A DNA stretch of 64,000 bases from Lysobacter solisilvae (GCF_016613535.2 NZ_CP071518.1:248001-312000), one strand, 5' to 3'; positions 10,834-21,600 are shown, numbered from the stretch's first letter. Numbers and translations: made by a program. Notes: generated by a model not told the origin, from the sequence alone.

Positions 10834-11414
10834 GGGGCCACGTGCGAGGGAGGATTCAGGGCTTATGGAGGCCGGCGCGTGGGGATGCAAGTCGGCGGTC
10901 TAGCTGCGAGCACCCGATCGGGGGGCGCTGCACCGCGGCCTGGGATGGGCGCGAATGCGTTGTTAGTAGCAGGAGCGACACGCGCCGGTCTTTGGCCCTC
11001 CCCCGCCATGGCACGTGTTCGTTCCTGTTCCAGACCGGGCTCTGTCCCGCCAGACCCGGATGCGAAACCCGTCCCGACGGGGCGCGAAACGACACCCCCC
11101 GTTTCGTGACCCCGCGGCGACGGGCAAGCGCAGGTCGGAGCCCCGCGCAACCGACAGCGCGGCGTCGCACCTGCCGCGGCAGCTTTTTACCCACTCCCCG
11201 TGAGCCTCCACTGAGGCATTTGCCTGCGCCCGTCCCGACGCGGCAGGGCCGCCGCCAAGGCCTACAGCCCAGCCAGCGGGGCGCTTTCGCCCGTTCAGGC
11301 AGGTTCCGTACTTCACGGAAAGGGGCACAATGCCCCGGCACGATGCACGGGCCGGACCGACGCGCTATCATGGTCGGCCATCTTTTCATCCGAATTGAAG
11401 GATAGACCCCAGAC
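10834..11414. other. 581-bp intergenic region upstream of metK
   Basis: No open frame here has protein-like composition or a ribosome-binding site. The metK -10 (TATCAT) is at 11366-11371 and a GAAGGA site is at about 11397. Small inverted repeats occur just upstream (TTCCGTACTTCACGGAA near 11308 and GGGGCACAATGCCCC near 11325). They could be part of a structured leader or an operator. I do not recognise a known SAM riboswitch class in it. Confidence 0.4.
11366..11371 (+). promoter_or_regulatory. -10 element for metK
   Basis: TATCAT lies 43 bases before the metK ATG, so the leader would be about 35 bases. No clear -35 hexamer is seen. Confidence 0.4.
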
Positions 11415-12632
11415 ATGTCCACCAGCTACCTCTTCACCTCCGAATCCGTCTCCGAAGGCCATCCGGACAAGATCGCCGACCAGATCTCCGACGCCGTCCT
11501 CGACGCGATCCTCGCGCAGGACAAGCGCGCCCGCGTGGCCTGCGAGACGCTGGTGAAGACCGGCGCGGCCATCGTCGCCGGCGAAGTGACCACCACCGCC
11601 TGGGTCGACATCGAAGGCCTGGCGCGCAAGGTCATCAACGACATCGGCTACGACAATTCCGACGTCGGCTTCGACGGCCACACCTGCGCCATCATCAACA
11701 TGCTCGGCAAGCAGTCGCCCGACATCAACCAGGGCGTCGACCGCAAGAAGCCGGAAGAACAGGGCGCTGGCGACCAGGGCCTGATGTTCGGCTACGCGTG
11801 CAACGAAGCGCCCGAGTTCATGCCGGCGCCGCTGTACTACAGCCACCGCCTGGTCGAACAGCAGGCCAAGGTGCGCAAGAGCGGCAAGCTGGCATGGCTG
11901 CGCCCGGACGCCAAGTCGCAGGTCACCCTGCGCTATGAAGGCAACAAGATCCTCGGCCTCGATGCGGTGGTCCTGTCGACCCAGCACGACGAGGACATCA
12001 AGCAGAAGGACCTGATCGAAGCGGTGCGCGAGAACATCCTGCGCCCGGTGCTGCCGAAGAAGTGGCTGGACGCGCTGGCCAAGAACAAGGTGCACATCAA
12101 TCCGACCGGCAAGTTCGTGATCGGTGGCCCGGTGGGCGACTGCGGCCTGACCGGCCGCAAGATCATCGTCGACAGCTACGGCGGCATGGCCCGCCACGGT
12201 GGCGGCGCGTTCTCGGGCAAGGATCCGTCGAAGGTCGACCGCTCCGCCGCCTACGCCGCGCGTTACGTGGCCAAGAACATCGTCGCCGCGGGCCTGGCGG
12301 ACAAGTGCGAAGTGCAGGTCTCCTACGCCATCGGCGTGGCCGACCCGACTTCGATCTCGGTCACCACCTTCGGCACCGGCCACATCAGTGACGACAAGAT
12401 CGAGAAGCTGATCCGCAAGCACTTCGACCTGCGTCCGTACGGCATCACGAAGATGCTCGACCTGCTGCACCCGATCTACCAGCCGACCGCCAGCTACGGC
12501 CACTTCGGCCGCAAGCCCAAGGAAGTCACCTACACCGACGGCGCCGGCAAGAAGCAGAAGGCGACCGCCTTCTCGTGGGAAAAGACCGACCGCGCCGAGG
12601 CGCTGCGCAAGGACGCCGGGCTGAAGAAGTAA
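11415..12632 (+). CDS. metK: methionine adenosyltransferase (SAM synthetase)
   Basis: Makes S-adenosylmethionine from methionine and ATP. The 405-residue protein carries the family landmarks [18 protein letters not shown] (near residue 12), the ATP-binding [13 protein letters not shown], and the glycine/lysine-rich P-loop [19 protein letters not shown]. The ATG at 11415 ([15 protein letters not shown]) is the conserved start. A strong hairpin terminator follows the stop, so metK is probably a single-gene transcript despite its closeness to ahcY. It supplies SAM for the methyl cycle completed by ahcY, metF and metE. Confidence 0.98.
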   Translation: MSTSYLFTSESVSEGHPDKIADQISDAVLDAILAQDKRARVACETLVKTGAAIVAGEVTTTAWVDIEGLARKVINDIGYDNSDVGFDGHTCAIINMLGKQSPDINQGVDRKKPEEQGAGDQGLMFGYACNEAPEFMPAPLYYSHRLVEQQAKVRKSGKLAWLRPDAKSQVTLRYEGNKILGLDAVVLSTQHDEDIKQKDLIEAVRENILRPVLPKKWLDALAKNKVHINPTGKFVIGGPVGDCGLTGRKIIVDSYGGMARHGGGAFSGKDPSKVDRSAAYAARYVAKNIVAAGLADKCEVQVSYAIGVADPTSISVTTFGTGHISDDKIEKLIRKHFDLRPYGITKMLDLLHPIYQPTASYGHFGRKPKEVTYTDGAGKKQKATAFSWEKTDRAEALRKDAGLKK

Positions 12633-12650
12633 GCCGGACTCCCTGGTGAC

Positions 12651-12684
12651 GAAAACGGGCCGCTGATGCGGCCCGTTTTCTTTT
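12651..12684 (+). terminator. rho-independent terminator of metK
   Basis: GAAAACGGGCCGC and GCGGCCCGTTTTC arms surround a TGAT loop, followed by TTTT. It lies 18 bases after the metK stop. Confidence 0.85.
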
Positions 12685-12884
12685 GCGGGGACTGGGGCGC
12701 GCTCGTCCGATGATCTCGATCACGCGTGTGAATGCCCGTTCCCAGACGCGCGGATGCATGCCGTGGGTCCCGGGATCGGCTTTTCCCGCTGGCTGAACAT
12801 GGAAATGCACCGGCCAGGCTAAACAGTCACCCCATGGCACGACCCGGCGCGTCCGCCGTAGTGGGCTGGACCGGCGCGGGCCGC

Positions 12885-12890
12885 TACAAT
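12885..12890 (+). promoter_or_regulatory. -10 element for the riboswitch-ahcY transcript
   Basis: TACAAT lies 10 bases before the riboswitch aptamer, so transcription would start at about 12897, right at the aptamer's 5' edge. The -35 region is weak (GCTGGA at 12865). Confidence 0.5.
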
Positions 12891-12900
12891 GGCGCTCCCA

Positions 12901-12980
12901 CCGAGGGGCGCTGCATGCCGGTCCGCACAGGACGTCCGGCTCAGGCTCGGGGGGCCTTACAGATCAGAACGGCGCCCGTT
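12901..12980 (+). promoter_or_regulatory. S-adenosylhomocysteine (SAH) riboswitch upstream of ahcY
   Basis: The segment carries the conserved SAH-aptamer blocks in order: CCGAGGGGCGCTGC (12901-12914), CAGGCTCGG (12942-12950) and AACGGCGCCCGTT (12968-12980). GGGCGC pairs with GCGCCC, and CCGAG with CTCGG, as expected for the pseudoknotted fold. The class is known to turn on SAH hydrolase when SAH accumulates, which fits the ahcY start 50 bases downstream. The call rests on motif recognition, not a covariance search. Confidence 0.88.
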
Positions 12981-13029
12981 AATGCGAGTCCCCGCACGCG
13001 CGGCCCGACTCCCAACAACGGAGCAACAC

Positions 13030-14475
<1,446 letters not shown>

Positions 14476-14517
14476 TGGCCCTCACGGCCCTGGCTTGACG
14501 GCCACGGCCAGCCACAT

Positions 14518-14545
14518 GAAAACGGGCGCTTCGGCGCCCGTTTTC
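14518..14545. terminator. bidirectional rho-independent terminator between ahcY and the LytTR regulator
   Basis: GAAAACGGGCGC and GCGCCCGTTTTC arms around a TTCG loop, with T-runs usable on both strands. ahcY ends on one side. The leftward regulator gene ends on the other. Confidence 0.85.
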
Positions 14546-14590
14546 GTTTCCGGGCGACACGCGCGGTGTCGCCCTTCGAGCGGGGTTGCG

Positions 14591-15343
14591 CTACAGCGCA
14601 AGCCGCTCGCGCAGTTCCTTGGCCTGCCGGCGCGAGACTTCCACTTCCTGCCCGTCCTTGAGCGTCAGCAGGTAGCCCTCGCCCACCGCCAGGTCGATCG
14701 CCTTGATCATGCGCAGGTTCACCAGCGTGTTGCGGTTGGCGCGGAAGAACAGCGCAGGATCCAGGCGCGCCTCCAGCGCGCTGAGGCTGCGCGCGATCAT
14801 CGCCTTCTGGTCGCGGAACCACACGCTGGCGTAGTTGCCGTCGACGACGATGCGGCTGACCTCGCCCAAGCTCACGAACCAGCAGCGTTCGCCGTCGCGC
14901 AGGAACACCTGGTCGCCCGGGCCGAGCGGTCCGCGGGGCTGCGCATCCGGCGCAGGCGACCGCCCACGCTGGACCACGCGCTCGCGCACGCGGGCCAGCG
15001 CCTCGGCCAGCCGCGCCGGCGCCACCGGCTTGAGCAGGTAATCCAGCGCGTTGGCCGCGAAGGCCTGCAGTGCGTACTGGTCGTAGGCGGTGGTGAAGAC
15101 GACCGGCGGCGCGCTTTCGAGCTTGTCGAGCACATCGAAGCCGGTGCCCGATGGCATCTGGATGTCGAGCAGCACCAGGTCCGGCTGCAGGCGTTCGATC
15201 GCCTCCACGGCCGCGGGCACGTCGTCGGCCTCGCCCACGATGTCGACGTCGCCATGGGCCGCGAGCAGCGTGCGCAACTCCTGCCGCGCCAGGCGGGTGT
15301 CGTCGACGATCAGTACGCGCATGGCCGGGGCTGGCACGCTCAT
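14591..15343 (-). CDS. LytTR-family response regulator
   Basis: A two-component DNA-binding regulator of 250 residues. The receiver domain (MRVLIVDDTRLARQELRTLL) has the acidic pair DD and the phospho-acceptor aspartate in LVLLDIQMPSGTGF. The C-terminal LytTR domain starts near residue 145 and includes FFRANRNTLVNLRMI and VEVSRRQAKELRERL. The ATG at 15343 overlaps the kinase stop (ATGA), indicating coupling; an ATG seven codons later (15322) is the alternative. It resembles AlgR/LytR regulators. The targets cannot be inferred here. Confidence 0.92.
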   Translation of the reverse strand: MSVPAPAMRVLIVDDTRLARQELRTLLAAHGDVDIVGEADDVPAAVEAIERLQPDLVLLDIQMPSGTGFDVLDKLESAPPVVFTTAYDQYALQAFAANALDYLLKPVAPARLAEALARVRERVVQRGRSPAPDAQPRGPLGPGDQVFLRDGERCWFVSLGEVSRIVVDGNYASVWFRDQKAMIARSLSALEARLDPALFFRANRNTLVNLRMIKAIDLAVGEGYLLTLKDGQEVEVSRRQAKELRERLAL

Positions 15344-16401
15344 CGGACGCCCCCCTGCGGGATCTCCAGCCTGGCCCGGACGCGCGCGCCCTCCTGGATC
15401 AGGGCGAAACGGCCCGGCGCCTCGCCGCGCGCGAGCCGCGTGCGCAGGTAGGCCAGGCCGACTCCGTGGCCGGTGTCGTGCTGGCCCAAGTGGCCGGGGT
15501 TGCCCACTTCGACCACCAGGCGATGGTCGTCGCGGCGCGCCGAGAGCGTCAGCGTGCCACCGCCGGGCGTCAGCGCGATGCCATGCTTGATCGCGTTCTC
15601 CACCAGCAGCTGCAGCATCATCGGCGGCACCTGCGCGTCGAGCGCGGCATCGTCGACGTCGCGCTCCACGCGAAGGCGTTCCTCGTAATGCACGGCTTCG
15701 ACCGCGAGGTAGTCGTCGACCACCGCCAGTTCCTCGCCCAGCGGCACCGTTTCGCGCTGGCTGTGCTCCAGCGCGTGGCGCAGGATCCCCGACAGCCGGG
15801 TGATCAGTTCGCGCGCACGCTCGGTGTCCTCGTTGATCAGCGCGCGTGCGTTGTTCAATGCGTTGAACACGAAGTGCGGGTTCAGCCGCGCGCGCAGGGC
15901 ATCGAGTTCGAGCGCATTGCGCTGCGCCTCCGCGCGCAGGCGCGCCATCTCGCTCTGGCGGCGGTGCCGCAGCAGGTGCCAGCCCGCCCAGCTCGCCGTC
16001 CACAGGCCCAGGATGATCGCGACCTGGGCGCTGTACATGGCCATCGCATGCAGCCCGTAAGGATCACCCGGCATCGGGATGATCCCGGCGAGCCCGCACA
16101 GCACCAGCCCCAGGCGAGCGCCGCCCTGCACCAGGAAGGACCCCAGGGCGATCGCCCCTGCCAGCCGCAGCAAAAGGGGGGCGGCGGCCAGGGCGAACCA
16201 GCCGCGACGCAGGGCACGGGTGCGCAAGGCGCAGGTGACGATCCAGAAGCAGGCGGCCAGTCCCGCGGCCAGGCACCACACCGTCGCCGGCAGCGGGCCC
16301 ATCACCGAGAAGCTCAGCAGGATGAGCCCGCCATAGGCCAGGCTGGGCAGCAGGTTGAGCAGGGCGAAGCGCAGGTCGGTGCGGGTCATCGGCAAGGACA
16401 T
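15340..16401 (-). CDS. LytS/AlgZ-type sensor histidine kinase
   Basis: The partner of the LytTR regulator. Four to five hydrophobic helices in the first 150 residues form the membrane sensor. The histidine phosphorylation region RLNPHFVFNALNNARALI is the His_kinase family signature, followed by the ATPase domain (LLVENAIKHGIALTPGGG and GHGVGLAYLRTRL). The ATG at 16401 (MSLPMTRTDLRFALLNLL, 353 residues) is used; 16389 or an upstream ATG at 16455 are possible. The stop overlaps the regulator start. The signal sensed is unknown. Confidence 0.9.
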   Translation of the reverse strand: MSLPMTRTDLRFALLNLLPSLAYGGLILLSFSVMGPLPATVWCLAAGLAACFWIVTCALRTRALRRGWFALAAAPLLLRLAGAIALGSFLVQGGARLGLVLCGLAGIIPMPGDPYGLHAMAMYSAQVAIILGLWTASWAGWHLLRHRRQSEMARLRAEAQRNALELDALRARLNPHFVFNALNNARALINEDTERARELITRLSGILRHALEHSQRETVPLGEELAVVDDYLAVEAVHYEERLRVERDVDDAALDAQVPPMMLQLLVENAIKHGIALTPGGGTLTLSARRDDHRLVVEVGNPGHLGQHDTGHGVGLAYLRTRLARGEAPGRFALIQEGARVRARLEIPQGGVR

Positions 16402-16464
16402 CCGGGGGCGAAGCGGAACGTGACACGACGACGGCCGGTATGGACCGGCCGTCATCGAGGCATC

Positions 16465-17412
16465 TCAGTGGGTTTGCGTCCCCAGGAACTCATGCACCTG
16501 GGCCTGCAGCCACTGCGGATCGTCCCACATCAGGAAATGGTAACCGGCCTGGCTCATCTCGATGCGCACACCCGGCAGCGCGGCGTACTGGGTGCGGAAG
16601 ATCGCGGCGGTGGATTCCAGCGTCGAACCGAACGGCGCGTAGGCGGCCCAGGAGCCCAGCACCAGCGTGGGCGTGCGCAGCTGCGCCAGCTCGGCGCGCA
16701 GGTCGGTCACCATCATGGCGTGCATGGCCTCGGCGGTCGTCGAGCGGTCGCTCGCCCTGCCCCAGTCCGTGATCTTCTGCGTGTGGGCCGCGTCGTGCAC
16801 CATGCCGCGGGCGGTGGCTGCGATGCCCTGCTCGTAGGCCGCGGCATCCTGGGCCAGCATCTGCGCCCGCATGGCGTCGGCCATCGGCCGCGCGGTGGCT
16901 GCCGTGGTCGCCGGATCGCGCAGCGCCGGGAAGAAGGGCAAGGAGTCGACGATGACGAGGCGTTCGAACGCCGCCGGCTGCTTGAGCGCCATCTGCAGTG
17001 CGAGCACGCCGCCCAGGCTGTGGCCTACGACCACGGGCCGCTCCAGGCCCCGGTCGGCCACGTAGGCCAGCAGGCGATCGCGCATGTCGGCCAGGAAGTC
17101 GCCCTGCCGGTCGGGTGCGGCGGCGCGGCCGGCAAAGCCCGGCAGGTGCACGAGGTGGCATTGCACGCGCTGCGCCTGCAGGGCGGCGCAGGTGTCGCGC
17201 CAGGTATCGGCGCCACTGTTGAGACCGGGGATCATCAGCACGGGCCGGCCCTGGCCGATGACTTCGACCTGCACGTCCCGGAACTGGCTGACGCTGGCGG
17301 CGGCCTCCCCGCCCCAGCCGGCGGCCGCAACCAGGCCGACGATGAACGTCGCGATGGACCACCGGTAGGCGGCGGCGATGAGGCGTTGGGCGATGGGACG
17401 CGGGCTGGTCAT
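16465..17412 (-). CDS. alpha/beta hydrolase, exported or membrane-anchored
   Basis: A 315-residue hydrolase with an N-terminal hydrophobic segment (residues about 15-38, ATFIVGLVAAAGWGG then AAASVS) that is probably a signal peptide or anchor. The fold is visible from PVLMIPGLNSGADTW (oxyanion region) to the nucleophile elbow GHSLGG and the catalytic histidine in GYHFLMWDDPQWL. The acid is probably in the LVLGSWAAYAPF region or nearby. The substrate is unknown; esterase-like activity is the default guess. It lies upstream of the kinase gene in the same direction with a 63-base gap. Confidence 0.85.
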   Translation of the reverse strand: MTSPRPIAQRLIAAAYRWSIATFIVGLVAAAGWGGEAAASVSQFRDVQVEVIGQGRPVLMIPGLNSGADTWRDTCAALQAQRVQCHLVHLPGFAGRAAAPDRQGDFLADMRDRLLAYVADRGLERPVVVGHSLGGVLALQMALKQPAAFERLVIVDSLPFFPALRDPATTAATARPMADAMRAQMLAQDAAAYEQGIAATARGMVHDAAHTQKITDWGRASDRSTTAEAMHAMMVTDLRAELAQLRTPTLVLGSWAAYAPFGSTLESTAAIFRTQYAALPGVRIEMSQAGYHFLMWDDPQWLQAQVHEFLGTQTH

Positions 17413-17571
17413 TGCGGGCTCCGTGCAGCAGTGGGTGTGGACGTAGATTCCGGGCCTCTCGCCGCGCGCGGGGACGAAAAATGAGGAACGGCGGCTGTCC
17501 GCCCGGGAGCGGCGTCGGGGCAGGACGAGCGGCTCTGGCCGATCTGCCTTCAATCCATCGCGATGAAGCGA

Positions 17572-17577
17572 TATGAT
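17572..17577 (+). promoter_or_regulatory. -10 element for metF
   Basis: TATGAT lies 27 bases before the metF ATG. A weak TTCAAT is 17 bases further upstream. The leader would be about 20 bases, too short for a riboswitch, so metF is not under the SAH aptamer. Confidence 0.45.
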
Positions 17578-17604
17578 CCGGGCACGCCCAACGCGGACCG
17601 ATGC

Positions 17605-18435
17605 ATGTCCCTGCCTCCGATCAGTTTCGAGTTCTATCCGCCCAAGACCGACGAACAGCGCACCCAGCTCGACAAGACCGCGGCCCGGTTGTCCCGGCTG
17701 TCGCCGCAATACGTGTCGTGCACCTTCGGCGCCGGCGGCTCGACGCTGTCGTATACGCCCGAAACGGTCGAACGGCTCTATCGGACGCACGGCCTGGATG
17801 CCGCCCCGCACATCTCCTGCGTCGGCGGGACCCGCGCAGAACTGAGCGAACTGATCGCCAAGTACAAGGAGATGGGTTGCCGGCGCGTCGTCGCGCTGCG
17901 CGGCGACCTGCCCTCGGGCATGGGCCATCCGGGCGAGTTCCGCTACGCCTGCGACCTGGTGGAGTTCATCCGCCGCGAGCACGACGGCTTCTTCCACATC
18001 GAAGTGGCCGCGTATCCCGAATGCCATCCCCAGGCCGACGATGCGCTGGCCGACCTCCGGCATTTCAAGCGCAAGGTCGATGCCGGCGCCAACGGCGCGA
18101 TCACGCAGTACTTCTACAACGCCGACGCGTACTTCCGCTTCGTCGAGGACGCACGCCGGCTGGGCATCGACGTGCCGATCGTGCCCGGCGTGATGCCGAT
18201 CTCCAACTTCACCCAGCTGCGACGTTTCTCGGAAACCTGCGGCGCCGAGATCCCGCGCTGGATCGGCAAGCGCATGCAGGCATTCGGTGACGATGCCGAG
18301 GCCGTGCGCGACTTCGCAAGCGACCTTGTCGCGGCGTTGTGCCAACGCCTCGTGGACGGCGGCGCACCCGGTTTGCATTTCTACACACTTAATCTTTCCA
18401 AACCGACGCTGAGCGTATTGAGCCGATTGCAGTGA
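17605..18435 (+). CDS. metF: 5,10-methylenetetrahydrofolate reductase
   Basis: An FAD enzyme that reduces methylene-THF to methyl-THF, the methyl donor for MetE or MetH. The 276-residue product starts MSLPPISFEFYPPKTDEQ. An upstream in-frame ATG would add 14 residues not found in the family. The TIM-barrel landmarks FEFYPPKT (with the catalytic Glu), VSCTFGAGGS, ALRGDLP and TQYFYN are present. The C-terminus GLHFYTLNLSKPT is typical. It follows ahcY after an inserted leftward block, whereas ahcY-metF are often adjacent in relatives. Confidence 0.97.
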   Translation: MSLPPISFEFYPPKTDEQRTQLDKTAARLSRLSPQYVSCTFGAGGSTLSYTPETVERLYRTHGLDAAPHISCVGGTRAELSELIAKYKEMGCRRVVALRGDLPSGMGHPGEFRYACDLVEFIRREHDGFFHIEVAAYPECHPQADDALADLRHFKRKVDAGANGAITQYFYNADAYFRFVEDARRLGIDVPIVPGVMPISNFTQLRRFSETCGAEIPRWIGKRMQAFGDDAEAVRDFASDLVAALCQRLVDGGAPGLHFYTLNLSKPTLSVLSRLQ

Positions 18436-18544
18436 TTGGCGCAGTCATGTTCGGAGCCGATTAAGTTTCGAGTGTATTTCACACATCGCGTTGACTGCGC
18501 GGTGCGGACCATGCGTGCGTGTCCACCACCACGCTGCATTCGCC

Positions 18545-19159
18545 ATGAAACCCCTCGCAATCGTCGCTGCCGCCGCCGGACTGCTCGTCACCAGTTTCTC
18601 CACGGTCGCCACTTCCGAAGGGATCCAGCGCTGCCAGACCACCGACGGAACCTCGATCTACAGCGACAAGGCCTGTGGCAATTTCGGTGCCCGGCCTTCG
18701 CCGATGTCGGGCGAACTGCTAACGCGGCTGGCGCGGGCCGATGCATCGTCGACGTCGACCAGCACGCTCGCCATGCGCGATGCTTCCGAACTGATCCCCG
18801 AACCCGTGCCAGCACGCCGCTCGCTGTCGGGCGGCTGCGCGCGCAGTCCGCGCCAACTGTCGGCCGACCTCGTGGGCGCGTTCGCCCTGGGTGACGTCAA
18901 TCGCATCGCCGAGAGCTATTACTGGACCGGCATGCAGCACCGCCAGGCGATGGGCGTCATGGAGAGACTCGAGCACCTGTCGTCCAAGCCCCTGTCCGAG
19001 GCGAAGTTCCTCGCGGCGTGGGTCGGCTCGGGCGATACCGCCGCCGATGAGATCCCCGCCGATTCCGGGCTGATGCAGCTGGTGTTCGCCGGTGACGGCA
19101 TGCGCGTGGTCGATGTGCAGGTGCGTCGCTACTCGGGGTGCTACTTCATCCGCATGTGA
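18545..19159 (+). CDS. small exported protein with DUF4124-like N-terminus (copy 1)
   Basis: A 204-residue protein starting MKPLAIVAAAAGLLV, a signal peptide. Residues about 30-45 (RCQTTDGTSIYSDKACG) resemble the short DUF4124 motif found in many Xanthomonadaceae exported proteins, with paired cysteines. A second block, GGCARSPRQLSADLVGAF, then YYWTGM, and a final SGCYFIRM are shared with the next gene, so the two are tandem paralogues. Cysteine placement suggests disulfides in the periplasm. The function is unknown. Confidence 0.7.
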   Translation: MKPLAIVAAAAGLLVTSFSTVATSEGIQRCQTTDGTSIYSDKACGNFGARPSPMSGELLTRLARADASSTSTSTLAMRDASELIPEPVPARRSLSGGCARSPRQLSADLVGAFALGDVNRIAESYYWTGMQHRQAMGVMERLEHLSSKPLSEAKFLAAWVGSGDTAADEIPADSGLMQLVFAGDGMRVVDVQVRRYSGCYFIRM

Positions 19160-19337
19160 GTCCCCGGCGCGACGAGCGCCGCCACTGGTTGCGCACGGCC
19201 TCGTCTCCAATGCGCGCAAGCTGCCATCGGGCAGGCCGGTTCCGCCGGGCACCACCTCCGATGAATCCCCCCAGCGGCCCGCGGACCTGCGCGGCCGTTC
19301 TGCGCACTGCGTGCTTTGCCCGGCCAGCCCTCCGGCG

Positions 19338-19343
19338 TAGGCT
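19338..19343 (+). promoter_or_regulatory. -10-like element, probable leaderless start
   Basis: TAGGCT ends six bases before the ATG at 19350, the same spacing seen at dusB and thiG. No ribosome-binding site lies between. Confidence 0.4.
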
Positions 19344-19349
19344 GCGGTC

Positions 19350-20015
19350 ATGACCCTGCGTGCCACTGCCCCGCTTGTGCTGCTGTCGCTGTCCCTGGGC
19401 CTGCTGACCACCTCGGCGGCGAAGGCGGAAGTGCGTCGCTGCGAGACCCCGTCGGGCCAGACCGTCTTCACCGACCGCAAGTGCACCGACATCGGCGCGA
19501 CGCAGCGCGTTCCCAACGTTGCCGGCAACACGCCAGCGCGCATGTACCGCGGCGGCTGCGCCCGCAACCTGCAGGACCTGGTGTTCGAGATCACCACCGC
19601 GATCGACGCGAAAGACGCCAACCGCCTGGCCGGCGTGTATCACTGGGCCGGCATGTCGGGCACCGCCGGCTACCAGGTGTGGTCCCGGCTCGACACCATC
19701 GCGCGCCGACCACTGGTGGACATCGTGCCGGTCATGCCGTCCGCGCCGCCGGTATCCATCCCGCTGCCGCCCCCGCCCGCCGAATCCGCCGCCGCCCCAG
19801 CGGATCCGCTGTCCTATTCGTCTCCGGACGCACCGGCTCCCGCCGCGCCCGTGACCACGAATTCCGCGCCCGACCCGCAGCTCTACCCGCAGACCACCAT
19901 CCGCCGCGCTCCCGTCGCGCTGCGCCTGGAGCAGACGCTGGGCGCCACTGCGACGCCGGCCCGCACGGTGTTCGGCCTGGTCCGCCACTTCGGCTGCTGG
20001 TGGGTGCGCCTGTAG
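19350..20015 (+). CDS. small exported protein with DUF4124-like N-terminus (copy 2)
   Basis: A 221-residue paralogue of the preceding gene. It has a signal peptide (MTLRATAPLVLLSLSLGLL), the cysteine-framed motif RCETPSGQTVFTDRKC, a shared GGCARNLQDLVFEI / YHWAGM block and a C-terminal FGCWWVRL. It differs by a Pro/Ala-rich linker of about 50 residues (SAPPVSIPLPPPPAE and following) between the conserved blocks. The function is unknown. The pair probably arose by tandem duplication. Confidence 0.7.
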   Translation: MTLRATAPLVLLSLSLGLLTTSAAKAEVRRCETPSGQTVFTDRKCTDIGATQRVPNVAGNTPARMYRGGCARNLQDLVFEITTAIDAKDANRLAGVYHWAGMSGTAGYQVWSRLDTIARRPLVDIVPVMPSAPPVSIPLPPPPAESAAAPADPLSYSSPDAPAPAAPVTTNSAPDPQLYPQTTIRRAPVALRLEQTLGATATPARTVFGLVRHFGCWWVRL

Positions 20016-20307
20016 GTCTGTTCCGACGATCCATGCCGGCGCGGCCATCCGCGGCGGATCGATCACATCGGCAGTTCACCGCTGCAGGCTCCGGCAGGCC
20101 GCCACTTCTGCATCCCCGCGAACCAGGTCGGCCCTGACACGCGGGCGGCGCTTCGTCGACCTGACTGGTTCATCCCCGTTGCGTACCGGCGCGGATTGAT
20201 GCGATGCCGCGTGCACTTGGCCGCGTCCGCCGCGACTCTCCTCGATCGTGCGCCGCAAGGCGTCGCTGCGCCGGCCCGGCGTAGTCCACCTGAGGAACTT
20301 CGAGCCC

Positions 20308-21579
20308 ATGACCCGATCGCTTCCCCTCGTCGCCGGCATCGCCGGTCTCCTGCTGGCCACCAGCGCTGCCGCCGCCGGCAAACCGCTGTTCGTCGGTGTC
20401 AACGCCAAGGCCGACGCACGCAACGACCGCGCCCTGCAGACCCTGCTCGCCAACCCCAGCACGCGCGAGGTCAAGCTCCTGCGCGCCGACGCCAGCGCCA
20501 CGCAGTCCGCGCAGGTCGAACTGATGCTCGGTGGCCGCAAGCTCACCGTCGACCGTTCGCGCAGCGAGCGCACCCCGACGGGCAGCGACGTGTGGTACGG
20601 CCGTGTCCAGCACGCCAAGTCGACCCGCTACGCGCCGCGCGAGACGGCCGCCGACCCGCTCAACGACGTCGTCCTGGTCCGCCGCGGCAACGCGATCACC
20701 GGCACCGCGCGCGTGGACGGCAAGCTGTACCGCATCCGCCCGATGCCCAGCGGCGCGACCGCCGTGGTCGAGGTCGATGAGAACCGCATGCCCAAGGACC
20801 ATCCGGTCGACGCCTACCGCCAGATATTCGACGCGGCGATGCGCAAGGCGGTCAGCGCCAAGGGGAAGCCCTGCCGCACCAACTGCGGTGGCGGCGGCAC
20901 GCCGGTCGATCCGGGCCCGACGCAGACCATCCGCGTGATGGTGGTCGCGACCAACGACGCCATCGCCGCGTACGGCGGCGACATGCAGGCGCTGGTCGAA
21001 CTGGCGGTGGCCGAGTCCAACCAGGGCTACGTCAATTCGAACATCGGCATCAACATGGTGCTGGCCAACTACTCCACCACCACCTATGCCACCGCGGGCA
21101 TGAGCACCGACCTGAGCCGCTTCCGCGGCACCAGTGACGGTTACATGGACACCGTCCACGCCACGCGCGATGCCAATGCCGCGGACGTGGGCATGCTGGT
21201 GGCCAACGACGCCTCGGCCTGCGGCCTGGCCTCGGGTATCGGCTCCACCGCCGCCACCGCGTTTGCGACGGCGTACTGGGACTGCATCACGGGCTACTAC
21301 AGCTTCGCCCACGAGATCGGTCACCTGCAGTCGGCGCGCCACGACCCGGCCAACGATCCGACCACCTCGCCGTACGCCTACGGCCACGGCTACCAGGCAC
21401 CGGGCAACGCCTGGCGCACGGTCATGGCCTACAACTGCACCGGCGCCGGCTGCCCGCGCATCAACTACTGGTCCAACCCGTCGGTAACCTACGGCGGCGT
21501 GCCGATGGGCACCTACGACAAGAGCCACAACCAGCGCGTGCTGGTCCAGACCAAGGCAACGATCGCCGGCTTCCGCTGA
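20308..21579 (+). CDS. secreted zinc metalloendopeptidase (M72-like, HExxHxxxxxHD)
   Basis: A 423-residue secreted protease. It starts MTRSLPLVAGIAGLLLATSA, a signal peptide, with GAGGAA 15 bases upstream. A propeptide-like region runs to about residue 200, where a Gly/Pro linker (NCGGGGTPVDPGP) begins the catalytic domain. The zinc motif HEIGHLQSARHD is the metzincin-type HExxHxxxxxHD, followed by a Met-turn candidate (TVMAYNC). It best fits the peptidyl-Asp metalloendopeptidase family M72 known from Xanthomonadaceae. That family choice is from recall. A terminator follows. Confidence 0.85.
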   Translation: MTRSLPLVAGIAGLLLATSAAAAGKPLFVGVNAKADARNDRALQTLLANPSTREVKLLRADASATQSAQVELMLGGRKLTVDRSRSERTPTGSDVWYGRVQHAKSTRYAPRETAADPLNDVVLVRRGNAITGTARVDGKLYRIRPMPSGATAVVEVDENRMPKDHPVDAYRQIFDAAMRKAVSAKGKPCRTNCGGGGTPVDPGPTQTIRVMVVATNDAIAAYGGDMQALVELAVAESNQGYVNSNIGINMVLANYSTTTYATAGMSTDLSRFRGTSDGYMDTVHATRDANAADVGMLVANDASACGLASGIGSTAATAFATAYWDCITGYYSFAHEIGHLQSARHDPANDPTTSPYAYGHGYQAPGNAWRTVMAYNCTGAGCPRINYWSNPSVTYGGVPMGTYDKSHNQRVLVQTKATIAGFR

Positions 21580-21600
21580 TCCCATCTGTCGATGACACCA

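Noticed and set aside
10900..11400. 6S RNA, RNase P RNA or SAM riboswitch in the gap upstream of metK
   Set aside because: No conserved core of any of these RNAs could be found; only small palindromes are visible.
16465..18378. A 637-residue leftward frame spanning the hydrolase and metF
   Set aside because: The N-terminal half is the antisense of metF. The hydrolase has its own ATG and signal-like segment at 17412.
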